NCBI GenBank assembly: GCA_027972325.1
Contig: JAPMOS010000093.1
Span: 47,501 to 111,500, forward strand
DNA from: Paratrimastix pyriformis
Taxonomy: Eukaryota > Preaxostyla > Paratrimastigidae
DNA length: 64,000 nt
Reading direction: 5' to 3'
Part shown: positions 1-20,172 of the stretch, one piece after another
Layout of the letters: the number at the start of each line of letters is the position of its first letter
How positions within the stretch are numbered: position 1 is the first letter of the stretch
Position numbers and translations under genes: made by a program
Notes under the pieces: generated by a model
Told to the model about the DNA's origin: nothing
What the model saw: the letters and a program-made list of their open reading frames with translations, nothing else
Database searches by the model: none

Positions 1-5022
<5,022 letters not shown>

Positions 5023-5455
5023 CGATGTCCCCCGTTGGGAAAGGGCATTATCGCCTTTGTGGAGGAAAAAAAGTTTCTGGGTGGCTTGTTCAAAAATCCA
5101 TACAAGCTATCAGAACAAGAAATTCCAGTGAGTCGCCAACCTCGGATGACGCCAGACCGTATCATCGTCCGCGCAAGTGCACCCACCCTTCGGCAGGGAC
5201 TGTGTGCCATGGATGCCAAGTTGAACTTCCTCCCAATAATCAAGAGAATTCCGGGCAACTACAAGGCTGAACCATACCAATAACAAAAACCACGCCCTCA
5301 TCCGGAGTGAGTCTGGACCCCCCCGTTCTGCAGGCTCGTCATCAAACTGACACGAGCCCGCTCCTTCTTCACCCTCCTCCGGCAACTGCCCCATATTCCC
5401 CAGGCCCATTGTCCCGCCATTCCTCCCCCGAGCGAACTTTGAAAAAGACGAAATA

Positions 5456-8745
<3,290 letters not shown>

Positions 8746-8864
8746 GAGTCGGGCAAGCTGATGTGGCCGGGCAGGCCTGCGGCCTCAATACCCAACGGGT
8801 TGTAATCCCTCATTCCACCGGTTGACCTATTTTTTCCTGTTCCCTTTTTCTGGCGCATTTTCAG

Positions 8865-9820
8865 CCACCGACGCCGGCCAGTGTTCCCATTCTAGAGAAT
8901 TGGATTCAGTCTATCAAAGATGAACGAGCCCACTACAAAAATAAAGCCGATCAAATTCTAGAAGAAAAAGAACAACTTTTGCACGAATTTCGACATCTCA
9001 AAGTTGATTTTCGACGCGGTCTGCATTGCAATCTGTTTTGTTTCACGAATTCTCGCCGGTTTTTTGTTCTTTTTGGCCTCTCCAATTCTCCAATAGGGCA
9101 AACCACAACCGTGTTCAGCTCTCCCTGCAAGCCACCTCTTCCTGTCTTTCCCCATGGACCAAGAACACCATCTCCAACCCGAGATCTCTCGTCGCCTGAC
9201 TCTTCCAGGGGACTCCCATCCGATACTCTCCTCTCATCACAACCCATCGCCAAATCGCCCGAGAAGCTCCATCCCCTGGGGGGTCATGCCCCTCCAAATA
9301 CACCATGTCTGGATCTTCTCACCTTCTGCTTCTCGACCTCCGTCCGCTCACTGACTTGTCCTTTTTTTTTTTTTATTTGTTTTCCTCCGGTATTACCGAC
9401 TCAACCCCCAGGGCGTACCTACACTTCCCGCTCCATGTCCGGAGTCTACTACTCCCTCCCACCCCGCGCCCCGCCTGTATATGTTCAGCATATGCGATTC
9501 CCAGCAGAGCGCTTCGTCCTGCCCCCCCTTCCATCACCGGCCATCCTCCCCCCGGGTGCGCCACGCACTGTGACATCACCCCTGGCCTATCCAACCAGCA
9601 CCAGCTCGCCACTGGCCACGCCCCAGCGCAGTGCCGCCAGGAGCCGGAGTGTATCACCCCAGGCATACAGACAGCTCTTCCCCGAGGTCCCCCATCCCCC
9701 ATCCCATCCCCCACCCAACCCACCCTCCCGACGCCTGGAACACCACCACCGCATATGCACAGCTCACCATCGCTCATTCATCATCCGCGTGCAGGAAGCG
9801 GCACTGGAGGCACAGCTGCT
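8865..9820 (+). CDS. Coiled-coil, Ser/Pro-rich protein, both ends unresolved
   Basis: Four exons join in phase: 8865..9018, 9097..9306, 9412..9686 and 9794..9820. Donors are GTCTGC, GTCTGG, GTCCCC and GTCTCG. The first begins after a strong polypyrimidine tract and TTTTCAG, and encodes a charged helix (PILENWIQSIKDERAHYKNK and ADQILEEKEQLLHEFRHLK) that reads as a coiled coil. Later exons are Pro/Ser-rich with RTPSPTRDLSSP and ARSRSVSPQAYRQLFP, possible phosphosites. No in-phase start was found; the upstream exon must lie in or near the 120 bp separating it from the divergent F-box gene. Downstream, 9840-10150 is a minisatellite (CCACCACCGTCTGTATC units), and the 3' exons up to about 10560 could not be fixed. 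Family unknown. Confidence 0.6.
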
Positions 9821-9837
9821 GGTCTCGCCCGCCCGGT

Positions 9838-10155
9838 GTGTATCGCCCCCCATCACGGGTTCCATCCACCACCACCGTCTGTATCCCCCCGTGGTGTGTA
9901 TCTCCCCCCTGGTATGTATCGCCCCCCCCCTGCTATCGACCACCAACACGGTGTGTATCGACCACCCAACACGGTGTGTATCGACCACCCAACACGGGTT
10001 CCATCCACCACCACCGTCTGTATCCCCCCGTGGTGTGTATCTCCCCCGTGGTATGTATCGCCCCCCTGGTGTGTATATCCCCCGTGGTGTATCTTCCCCC
10101 TGGTGTGTATCGCCCCCCTGGTGTCTCGTTCCACAACACTGGTTCCATCCACCAC
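9838..10155. repeat. Minisatellite of GTGTGTATC-CCCCC units
   Basis: Imperfect units of CCACCACCGTCTGTATCCC and GTGGTGTGTATCTCCC. It reads as proline-rich protein in several frames, so I treat it as intron of the coiled-coil gene rather than coding. From 10156 to 10560 the DNA is Pro-coding in more than one frame and I could not assign it. Confidence 0.75.
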
Positions 10156-10636
10156 TAACGCCGTCTCTCCCGCCCCTCTTCTTGTCCACCCCATTGCGGG
10201 ATCCCATCCACCATCCCCCGCCCGCCGCCTGTCTCCGTCACCCCCCCTCCCGTTGTCCTGTCACGGCCCCCATCTGCTTCCCCCCCCCCCCCCCCCCGTA
10301 TTGTCAGGCCCCACTCATTCCTCCATCCCCCAATCCTCCCATCCCCCAAACCCCCCAAACAGCCGGCGACCAGCCACCCCAGCCGCCCCACCCGGGCCTG
10401 CCCATGGTGCCCCAGCCCCGACCCTGCTCCGCCAGAGCGCACCCGCCCCCCCGAATCGCTTCATGCCCGTACAGCAGCCCCTGCGCGCCTCACACGACGA
10501 GCGCAGCAAAGGAATCAGCCGTCCGTATGCGAACCCTGCCTGCCTGACCCCCGCGCCCCCATCATCATCACAAGCAACACACAGCCGCGAGAGCAATCTG
10601 CCACTGCCAATCGCCATCTCCTCAATCGGCATCAAA

Positions 10637-10718
10637 GTCGCGATGGCCGAGTGGTTAAGGCGAGAGACTAGAAATCTCTTGGGGCTTCCCCGCGTAGGTT
10701 CAAATCCTGCTCGCGACG
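10637..10718 (+). tRNA. tRNA-Ser(AGA)
   Basis: An 82-nt class II tRNA. Acceptor GTCGCGA pairs with TCGCGAC, discriminator G (as expected for Ser). Loop CTAGAAA gives AGA. The long variable arm is TGGGGCTTCCCCG, the T arm AGGTTCAAATCCT, and a T7 run follows. Confidence 0.95.
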
Positions 10719-10810
10719 ACTCCTTTTTTTGTTGCCCAGCATTCATGTATCGTTGTCTGCTGCCGAAACAGTTGTGTGGCCGGCGCCACCCTTAGAGTAT
10801 TTCATCACCG

Positions 10811-10884
10811 GCCCGCTTAGCTCAGAATGGCAGAGCGCTAGACTCTTAATCTAGTGGTCGTGGGTTCAACTCCCACAGCGGGCG
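10811..10884 (+). tRNA. tRNA-Lys(CTT)
   Basis: A 74-nt cloverleaf. Acceptor GCCCGCT pairs with AGCGGGC, discriminator G (Lys-compatible). Loop CTCTTAA gives CTT, T arm GGGTTCAACTCCC, followed by TTTTTT. It lies 92 nt after tRNA-Ser. Confidence 0.95.
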
Positions 10885-11127
10885 TTTTTTAACCATCCAA
10901 AACCGTTTGTTTTCCCCCTCCTTGTGCAGCGAGCGTGCTTGTCCGACGAACGATCCGGCACGTTGGCGTCAACCCGCCCGCCACCAGCCCGCACTGAGCG
11001 CAAAGGCACGGACCCAGTCTCCGGCTCTTGCCTCTGCCTCTCGCGTTCCTTGTCACTCTTGCGTTCCTTGTCTCTTGCGTTGTTTGTCACTCTCGCGTTG
11101 TCTGTCTCCGCTTTCTCGCTCTCTGCG

Positions 11128-11208
11128 TGGGGCCCGCGGTGATGGGGGCGATCAAAGACGGCGCGGTGTACAAGTTCATCCTCAAGCCGTGGAACGACGA
11201 CGACCTGC
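11128..11208 (+). pseudogene. Orphan response-regulator receiver-domain-like fragment
   Basis: The plus strand encodes VMGAIKDGAVYKFILKPW followed by NDDDLR. This matches the beta5-alpha5 end of receiver domains, where the conserved Lys precedes Pro-Trp (family pattern: INEGAIYKFLTKPWDDEQL). A GT follows DLR, but no acceptor AG or beta1-beta4 part could be found upstream, where the DNA is a run of CTTGCGTT/CTCGCGTT. It is either one exon of a gene whose other exons I miss or a relic. The rest of 10885-11819 shows no other gene. Confidence 0.4.
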
Positions 11209-11819
11209 GTGTCACCCCTCCCCCCGGGGCCCCTGATGGCACGAGTCCCAGCCTCCATCGCCCCCCCAGCCCAGCGGTGTTTGGTGTTTCTGTTGGTGTT
11301 GTTGTCTTTTCTCTTCCCGTTTGTCTTTTTGCGTGCGGGTTCGTCCTTGCCTCACTTTTGTTCGTCTCCTTGTTGTTGTGCTTTCGGGGGGGGGGGGGGG
11401 GGGTACGGTTTATTTTGTTTTCCATTTTATAGTGTCGACAAAAAAAAATGTGCTTTGCCTTGCGGCCCCTCGGGCAGGGGGTGGCCTGTGGATCGGCAGG
11501 TCCGGTAGGCGGGGCCGCCGTTGGCGGGTGGCTGTGATGCTGGGGCTCGCGGGGCGGCCCGCCTCCTCGGAGCCTGCTGGCGCGGGGGCTGGCCTGGTGG
11601 CGCAGGATCATCATCCTCATCATCGCCATCCAGCCATCCAGTCATGATCCAATCATCCCGGTGATGATGGCGACACACCCGTGGTCGGCCCCCCCGTGAT
11701 CGAGCTTGCCTTGGGCGAGACGGCATTGACAGATACAACGTCTCGGTGAAAAAAAAAACACCGCCCGAACATGCGGCGATCGGCGACAACGGAGGAGTGG
11801 TGACAAGAAAAATTTTTTA

Positions 11820-11892
11820 TGGAGCTGAGGGGTTTCGATCCCCTTGCCTCCCGCATGCCATGCGGACGATCTACCAAGTGATCTACAGCCCC
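11820..11892 (-). tRNA. tRNA-Ala(GGC)-like gene with mixed features
   Basis: A 73-nt cloverleaf. Acceptor GGGGCTG pairs with CAGCTCC and contains the G3.U70 pair that marks alanine tRNAs; discriminator A. The anticodon stem-loop TCCGC-ATGGCAT-GCGGG gives GGC. That anticodon is normal in bacteria (E. coli tRNA-Ala(GGC) has a very similar arm) but unusual in eukaryotes, which use AGC. The T loop is ATCGAAA, so position 54 is A rather than T, as in eukaryotic initiator tRNA. T runs follow the 3' end. No CCA is encoded. It folds as an intact tRNA, but origin and function are uncertain. Confidence 0.8.
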
Positions 11893-12056
11893 GTATGAGT
11901 TTTTTCGGTGTCGTCCCACGATCTCACAGGAAACGACCTGCGCGTGTGCACGGCAGAGAAAGAGAGCGTGTTCAACCTCACTGTGGCAAGGCTGTCTTGC
12001 AGGCGAGCCTCCACACGTGGAAATCTTGGCCCCGCTGGACCCGCAAGCCCACTTTG

Positions 12057-13514
12057 ATGGAGGTCATTCCTTCCGAGGTACTCTCGGCCATTTGCGGCTT
12101 CTTGGACCCCCTTGACGTTGCAAATGTATCGCGAGCATGTCGCACATTTTTTCAAGTGGCCTGGAAGTCAGAATACGTCTGGCATCAAATTGCTCTGCGA
12201 ATGGAGTTGTCGGCAAATCCCAAGGGGAAGTCATGGTCTGTGTTCCGGCATCACCCCCTCCCAATACATCATCGCGAGAAGGATGACCATCGTCCGAGAT
12301 GGACGATATCGATTCCTTCCTCGACCCGAGGTGAACATTTCGCAAGACGGTAAAACCGTGACATTTCCCAACACAACCAGTTACACCGTTTTGGTACACC
12401 CCCCCGTTCGCACGGGAGTGTGGAGGGGGTCTGTGTGGTCCCACCGAGGCAGACTCACCTCGGGGTGATCTCCACACAGCACTTCCCAATTCGAATCCCG
12501 CGGGAGAGCGGGAGATATTGCGATCGGGTGGTCGGCCGTCCCGACCCTGCCAGAGAATTACCTCGGTCTGTGGTGGTGGGTGGATATCCCCCCTGGCTGA
12601 TCCCCCTGTCTCGCTCGGATTTTTTTTGGGGGGCAGGAAACGACGAGATATCAATTGATTGGAACGCCTGGTCAGTCTGACCTGCCCTCGGTCGCTCCGC
12701 CCCAGATCACCCCCCGTCAATAGCACCCCCCGCCCCTGTCATTGTCATTCCCCCCCCCCCCCCACACACCCATCCCCCACCCCACCCCCGTCTCAAGTCA
12801 TATACCATCCACCCACCCATCGCACGCTGACGATGATCGGATGATGATGATCGGATGATGATGATCGGATGATGATGATCGGATGATGATGATCGGATGA
12901 TGATGATCGGATGATGATGATCGGATGATGATGATCGGATGATGATGATCGGAACGATGATGATTGGATGATGATGACTGGCTGATGATAACTGGATGAT
13001 GATGATCGGATGATGATGACGATGATTGGATGATGATCGGATGGTGGTGGTGGTCTTCCGATAGCGGCACGCTCTGCGGGTCATCGGTGCGCGGCGATCG
13101 CTCGTGCAGCGGATGGACCCCCGGCGACGAGGTGGCCATCGAAGTCTGACTGGTCCTCCCCCTCCCTCCATCCCTCCCTCCTCCCGACACACACAGCCCA
13201 CGCATTTTGACACTTTCCGGTCTGATGTGTGTTTCCTGTCCCCACCCACCCACCCACCCACCCCCCCTCCTCCTCTCGCGGGCCGGGGCAACTCAAAACA
13301 ACAGCTCGATATGAACTTGCACCAAGGTCTGTGTGTCGTCTTCCCCCCCAATTGACCGTCAACCTCTCCCCTCCGTCATCCAGTCCACCTGCTGAAGAAC
13401 GGCGAAGAGGCGGGGAAAGCCGCCTTTCCCGACACTTGGAGAGAATGCTGGTTTGGCGTGTGTGGGCATTACGAGGGCCTGAAGTGCACTTTGCGCAGCC
13501 TTCGCGAGATATGA
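12057..13514 (+). CDS. F-box/SPRY protein, 225 aa, seven exons (FBXO45-like layout)
   Basis: Exons 12057..12235, 12282..12428, 12480..12565, 12637..12670, 13065..13143, 13305..13326 and 13384..13514 sum to 678 nt with all phases closing. Residues 1-60 are an F-box (MEVIPSEVLSAICGFLDPLD, then NVSRACRTFFQVAWKSEYVW and KGKSW). The rest is a SPRY domain: NISQDGKTVTFPN, GDIAIGWSAVP, GWTPGDEVAIELDMNLHQV, KNGEEAGKAAFPDTWREC, FGVCGHYEGLKC. The combination matches the FBXO45/Fsn type of E3-ligase adaptor; which ligase it joins is inference. Exon 6 is a 22-nt microexon carrying the core of the SPRY strand. Four donors are GTCTGT, one GTCTGA and one GTCAGT. Intron 4 (12671..13064) holds a GATCGGATGAT repeat. 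Exon 1-2 and 3-4 joins rest partly on donor similarity. Confidence 0.85.
12830..13045. repeat. GATCGGATGAT minisatellite in F-box/SPRY intron 4
   Basis: About ten copies of the unit GATCGGATGATGAT grade into GAT and TGACTGG variants. Here the sense strand of the host gene carries GAT, opposite to most other introns in the window. Confidence 0.9.
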
Positions 13515-13829
13515 TGTCGTGCGCATCGTCATCATGTTCGTGCCCCGACAAGCTCCCGCTTCGTTGAAAATCCGAGAGCGGTGGGGAACGTCCAACTGGC
13601 AACAACTCATCATTTGGAAACGCCACACCGCTGCCCGCTATTTTCGGTTGGTGGGTTGTTTGAAAACAAGAAGAAGCACCGTAATTGAGCGGGCGGATTC
13701 GCGTGGACAGCAGTAAGCCTCACACGAGGCTGCATAACGCGAGACTGTTGGGCTGTCAAACGGATCTTCCCTCGCGGTTGGTGACCCTGTCCTCACTCCT
13801 TCGCTCCTGGCGCCGTCTCGCTTTGTTCG

Positions 13830-16131
13830 ATGGGTCTCCGACAGAGCAAAGCAAAGGTCAGCCTGCCTTGTTCTCGGCGTTTTCGTTTTGATGCTAATCA
13901 TCGGTTCTGATCAATAGCAGACCATTCCATCGTTGTTGACCCTGACTGACGAGGTGCTTCTCGCCGTCTTTCAGGCCTCTTCTGACATTTTTCGGACCTA
14001 CATCACCTTTCTCTCGTTGAACCACCGATTAAGGCAGCTCGTCCGAGGCACCACCCGCTCCCTCTCCTTCGCGCATGTCAATGATGCCCCCGACCACGAT
14101 TGTTTTCTGGATGCATTCCTGCAATCCGCTTCGGCGCTTCCCGATGCCGATTCCCTGGTCGCTCTGATTGGCCCCTGCACTCAACTGGAATCGCTGGAAC
14201 TCCCCCTGGAGCGAGCCGTCTGGGGCTGTGGCCGGGGGGAGGTCACCTATGCCCCCTGGGTCGATGCCGCCTTTCGGAACCACCCATCCCTGCACGAACT
14301 GTGCATCCCATGCACGACGGGGTTATGCGACGGGGCCCTCGTCCGGATTCTCAGCCTGGTTGGGCCCCAACTGACCCGCCTGGAGATCAACACGGCATCA
14401 GGGGCTGCCTGCTTCCCCCCGGTGGGCGGGGCCATCCTGCAGGCCATATGCCACTGGTGCCTGGGGTTACATACCCTCAGCCTGCGGTTAGACTCGTGGC
14501 CGCACGACTGCGCCTGCCTGCGCGCCTGCTCCTCCCTGGAGCATCTGGCCTTGGCCAAGACGGCCGGGGGTCCCCTGGTCCCCGACCCTGAGCTGCTCCG
14601 CGCCCTGCCCCGTCTGCTCACCTACAACGGGTGTCCCGTGGCCGCCTGTCTCGCCGGCCCGCAGGAAATCGGGGGACTTCGCATCAGCCCGGAGCACAAC
14701 AGCGGGGCCGTGATCACGCCTGTCACCCCCGACCCCACTCCACCCTCCAGCCCCTCGCCAGCACCCACACCCGGCCCCCCGACCACCCCTTCGGCGGCTG
14801 GTACAGCCGACATCACCCCTGGGGCACTGGAGACTATCCTCGCCTGCCGATCGCGGGTCGACATCCGTTCGGTGGCCGACCATGTCCTGCCCGGCCTCCT
14901 CCGACTCCTCGATCGGCTGCCTGACCTGCGGGAACTCCACCTGACATGCGCCGCCTCCGCCCCGCCGCCGGACTTCGGCAGCCTGCCCGGGCTCATGGAT
15001 CGCCTGACTGCCCTCACACTCCGCCTCCGCGCGGCCGACGCGCCACTTCAGCTGCGCTCCGATTCGCTCCGCACCCTGGCCGTGTCCGTCTCCCACGGGG
15101 ACGCCCCCAGCCTGTCCGTCGCGGGGTCCCGCCTCGAGTCCCTCTCGTTCATCACCGAGTCAGGTGGCGGCCAGCTGACCCTGCGCTGCCCGTCCCTCCG
15201 CGAGCTCCGCCTGCCGGCGGACGCCCACAGCCGGCCCGTTTTCGAGTGTCCATCCCCACGGCTTGCCGTCCTGCGGGCCAGCGGGTCGCCCGTTGCCCTG
15301 CGCGAGTGGACGCCGACCCTGGTCCAATGGGCATCCCTCCGAGTCGTGGAACACCTGACCTGCGACGGATTCGCAGCGCTGGAGGCCCTGTGTGGGGTGG
15401 ACTCCCCGCTGGCCCAACTCAGCGCCATCCGGATGCTCTGCGTCAAGACCAGCCTTGAACAGGCCGCCGACTGTGATTTCTGCACGGGCCCGGCCCTGCG
15501 CCACCTCGACCTGGTCCTGGTCAGCGCGGCCACCCTGCCTGAGGTCTACTTCACGAGCGCCTCGGCCCGCGAGCGCTCCGTGACCTCGTTCGCACTGCAC
15601 TCGCCCGGCTTAGAGACCCTGCGGGTGGATTTGGGTCGGACGGCCCGGATCGAGGTTGGCTGTCCCCGGCTGGCCCGTCTGAGTGTCCGGGGTGAGAGTC
15701 CCACCACCCGGGTGGTCTGGCTGGCCACCTGCAGTGCCCTGCGCACCCTGCGGCTGTCCCAGTGCACCCAACCCGACCTGGATCTGTTCGGGGGCATCCT
15801 GACGGGCGGCGGGCCCATGTGCGCCTACCTGGTGGCCCTCTCGCTGAACTTGGCCGGGCTGAGCCCGGGCCATGTCGACCAGGTGCTGAGCTGGGTCACG
15901 GCGCTGCCCCAGCTGCGCGTTTTGTCACTGGCCGGCGCCCCCTGGCTCGCCATCCGGCACCGGGGCTTGGCTGAGGTGTGGCTCGGGGCCGGGGCCGACG
16001 TTCGGCTGGAACTGGACTGTCCCATGCTGGAGGGCGTGCGGGTCTCGCCCCTGGTGGAAATCCAGTCGGCCGAGGTCAAGTGTGCCTGCCCCATGCTGCT
16101 CAACGGGGACGACCTTGGGTTGAGAACCTGA
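13830..16131 (+). CDS. F-box/LRR-like protein, 745 aa, two exons
   Basis: Exon 1 is 13830..13856 (MGLRQSKAK) and exon 2 13921..16131. The 64-nt intron has donor GTCAGC, acceptor AATAGCAG and a TGCTAATC branch-point-like motif. The N-terminus (LTLTDEVLLAVFQASSDI, LNHRLRQLVRGTTRSLSF) is F-box-like. The body has repeated LRR-like strands (CPSLRELRLPA, CSALRTLRLSQCTQPDLDL, LPQLRVLSLAGAPWLA). A proline/threonine-rich linker sits near residues 270-300. It is a paralogue of 5456-8745 but has lost or never had the later introns. MGLRQS would permit N-myristoylation; this is only a motif. Confidence 0.9.
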
Positions 16132-16457
16132 TTTTTTGGGGGGGGGATGGGGGATGGGTGGATCTCACCCTGGGGTGGTGCTGTCATGCGATATTTATTT
16201 CTCGAGTTATTGTTTGGGCGGCCGTTTTGTGAGGGGGTCTCTTTTTGGGAGTCGTTTTCATGGGCATTGCGGGAGAGGAGGGGAGGAAAGGCTTCAACTT
16301 CTGTTATTGTAAGCTCCGTATTCCAATTCATTCTCGTTTCATTCGTTCATTGCTTTCTTCGTTTCTGATATCGGCGTTTTTGTTTTTGCGCACTTCCTCC
16401 CTCTCTCTCCTCCGGCAATTGTATCGGATTTCGTTGAACCGTGCAACCGATCCACAG

Positions 16458-16539
16458 GCAAGGATGGCCGAGCGGTCTAAGGCGCTAGTTTCAGGTACTA
16501 GTGTGTTCGCACGCGTGGGTTCGAATCCCACTCCTTGCA
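16458..16539 (+). tRNA. tRNA-Leu(CAG)
   Basis: An 82-nt class II tRNA. Acceptor GCAAGGA pairs with TCCTTGC, discriminator A. Loop TTCAGGT gives CAG, a long variable arm TGTGTTCGCACGC is present, T arm GGGTTCGAATCCC, and T6 follows. The flanks (16132-16457 and 16540-16853) show no other gene. Confidence 0.95.
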
Positions 16540-19500
16540 ATACTTTTTTCCTTGAGCGTCCAGTTGGTATGGCTGTTCCGAGCCGTACAGTACCCCTGAG
16601 AGCAGGGACCTCCATCTTCAACGCTGAGAGAGCCAGGAGGCATCGGCCTCGTGGTTCCACTTGGTCGGTCGGTAGGTCACCATCATTGGGCCCGAAAGCA
16701 AAGTGGTTGGGAAGAGAAAGCCGGCTCCACGCACCCAAGCCTCGTCCGAGATTTTTGTCGAAGTTCTTTTCTCAAACGTATGGAAAGAGGAGGGTGGAAT
16801 TCACAGAGACAAGCACAAAAATGAAACACTCTCCCGCCCCCTCGCCCTCGCCCTCAGAGTCCCCCGTTCCCTTGCGGCTGGGGGATGTAGGCAGGGGGCA
16901 AGGGGGGCACGGCCCCCTGGAGCAGGGCCGCTCGTTCCTGGGCGTCGTTGTCGTTGTTGACCGCGAAGTGGCTCGGCCGGGGTCCCATCCCGACCCGGGC
17001 CAAGCGGCGGCCCCAGCGGACACAGCAACAGCAGATGGCGAACAGCAGCAGCAGAATGACGAGCAGAGTCGACCCCACGGCGATCAGGGCGATGGTGGCA
17101 GCGGGAAGGCCACAACCTAGGGGGGGGTGATTTTGGAAGAACGGGTGAGTCACCGAAGCGAGGAGCAAACTGCGTCAGGTGGTGCGTGGAGGTGCGAGGT
17201 GACGTGTGGGATGATGCAAAATGGCACGCCATGACCGCATAGAGGTCGCCGCGACTCGACGTCCAACAACACGGTCTGGCAAGGGGCGGACCGTCGGCGA
17301 TTCGGAACGGCGGGCTCCGTGTCGAGACGCCCGACACCTCAACGGCGGTCAGGTGGACGGAGTATCCGCCCCCGGGCGGCAGGAGGCTCGCAGGCAGGTC
17401 CACGCCGGTGGTCCCCTGGGCGGCCGGGAAGGTCCCCAGGGGCAGGACTAGGGTCGCCTCCAGGTACAGGTCCGCGCGAACCGTCTGGATGCCGTGGCCT
17501 GCAGGGGTGGGCGGGCGGGCGTGTGTGTTTTGGTGAGTGTGCCTGTTGTTGGCTCTGTCTGTGTGTGCCCGAGTCTGTGTCAGGGGTGTCTGGGCTGTGC
17601 CGAGCAGCATGCATCGATATCGAGTGCTGTACCTCCCCCCACGGCGAAGTCGACCAAAAACTGTCTCCCGGGAGCCCGACCTTCGACGGTCCAGGTGACG
17701 TACGCCGGGTGGCAGGTGGTCCAATTGCTGCCCGCCATGGGGTCCGTGACGACCAGCGAGCCCGAGGACAGCGCGAAGGGCTCCGAACTGGCCGCGGCGA
17801 GGGGCCTCGGGGCCTGCTGGCCGACGAAGGGCGTGCGGATGTCCAGCCGGTAGGGCAGGTCGAGGGACAGGCTCACGCTGGGCGGCCACCAGAGGGAGCC
17901 CTCGTTCGCCACGGCCTGGTCGCCGGTGAGGCTCTGGAGGGGATCGCGTGGTGCGCGGAGAGTGCCGTGCAGAGTGCGGTGAGTTTGGAGGTGCGCGTGG
18001 TGCCATTGTTGAGCATCGGAACCTCGAGCGCCACCCGCGATGGTTGTCAGGGTGGAATGTGCGGGGTGGTGGAGGTGGAGGTGACTGTGGAAGTGACGGC
18101 GCCGACCTGGACCCAAGTCCCGCCGGCGTACAGGTCGACCATGATCCAGGGGATCGGCCCGACGGTCGTCCACTTGATTTGGTGCGGCCGACCCACCACC
18201 CACACGTCGGCACCCGTTGGGGCCGTGAACGTCAGGGTGGGCAGCCGGTATGCAAACAGCTCACTCTGGTCGGACACGAGGGGGTCGCGATCGGAGGTGA
18301 TCTCCACCCTGGCGGAGGCGCTGAAGGCGGGGGTGCTCGAGGCGGGGTCCGTGATGGGCACCAGGGGCACGGGCGCCCAGTCCCACTGGCCGAGGGCCGC
18401 CGAGACCCCGCTGGCGATGGGCAGGCTGACGGCCGGGTGCTGGCCGGGCAGCACCAGCCGCAGGGTGACGGTGGTCACGTTGCCCTGGGCGGTCCAGGCC
18501 AGGTGCTGGGTGCTGTTGGCGAACCAGACAGCCTGGGTGCCGGGCTCGGTCAGGGCCACCTGCCCCGTGCGGATCTCGATGGGCTGCGAGGTGGCCGTCA
18601 CCAGCGGGTCATCCACCCCGGTCACCCGCACCGCATACTCGGCCGAGCCGGCCAGGTGGCCTGGCACTGAGCCGTCCCACCGGCCCGGGGCGCCCGGGGT
18701 GCTGGGGCCGGCCAGCGACCAGACGGGGGCCCCGCGCAGGATCAGGTCCAGGGTGACGGCACGCGGGATGGGGCCCCGGGTCATCGACCAGGTCACGGTC
18801 AGCGGCTGGCCCACAATCAGGAGGTTCGGGGCAGCGGTGACCGCGATCGAGGGGGCTGGGGGATGAGGATGGGGGTGACAGCAGCAACAGAATGAGCGCT
18901 TGCAGATATCGAGATCAATGGGCATGATGGTTGTGGGATGTATGCGACGACAGATGATGGGTGGGTGGCCCGGGCAGACCATCGATCGCGAACGGGTCAC
19001 TGGTGGCGCTGACGGTCGGGTCGCTGCACGAGAGGACCGTCAGCCGGTAGTTGCTGCCCGGGGTCAGGTCCATGCCCACGTCCCACTGGAAGCGGCCCAC
19101 ATTCTGCATGTCGGGCGCGATGGCGATCGGGGCCGGGGCCCACGGGGCCTGCAGCAGCAGCCGCACGGTGGGCACGGAGCCGGCCCAGTTCCAGCGGATC
19201 GTGGCCGTGGCCCCACGCATGATGGAGTAATCGAGGCTGGGGCTATACAGGTGTCCTGTTGTTGTGGTGATCACCAGATGATGAGTTGGGTGTGATCTGT
19301 GGTTTGCAGTGTGCGCGGTTGGTGGATGGGGGGAAGCAGACCCGATCGGATGGCGAACACCCCACTGCGGCCCGCGATATCACCATCGATGGACAACGCC
19401 ACCTGGACGAAATACCGCCCGGGGGTATGCCAGCCAGCGATGTTCCACAGCCAGGAGTTGTCGGCTTTCCGGTTGTTGTCCAGCCACGTGGTCAGGTTGG

Positions 19501-20172
19501 CCACGCGTGTCACGTTGTCGGCGCCCCAGAGGGAGATGTTCATGGACTCGACGACGCCTTTGTTGGGGATGGTCCAGCCGATGGGGACAGGCGTGGCGCC
19601 CATCAGAATCTCGTCGCCCGCGCGGGGAGTCGTGACCTGGATGGACGGGACTGGAAGAAGCCAGGAAAACACAGCGTTGATCAAAGAAGCAGCGCCGACT
19701 GTTTTGTCGTGCTCACAGACAGCATTCAACCCCCGGCCCCACCACTCGAATCCATTCTCTTCCAACTCCCGCTGCGCGCCGGGGGGACGGACCACTGATG
19801 CCGAACGGGCCGCTGGTTGCATTCACGGTGGGATCCACCAGGGACTCCACTTTCAGGGTGTATCCCCCCTGGCCCGGCAGGTCAAGGGGAACGTGCCACC
19901 AGAGCCCGCCGCCGTTGTGGCCCTCGAACATGAGGATGGGTGAGGCACCAGGCGGGCAGAGGGTCACCCTGACCGTGGGCATCCAGCCGTCGGACGACCA
20001 GGCGATCGTTGTGGAGGCCCCGCGCCAGCAGGGGTTGTCGGTGACAGTCAGAAAGCTGATGCGAGCTGCCGAGACGAGAACAGTAGTGGAATGCGGGGCC
20101 CGTGGTGAATGGTCGAAGGTGGAGAGATGGGAGAGGTGCGTGCGTCTCTCTGCGTGTGCGTCGATATGTGCG

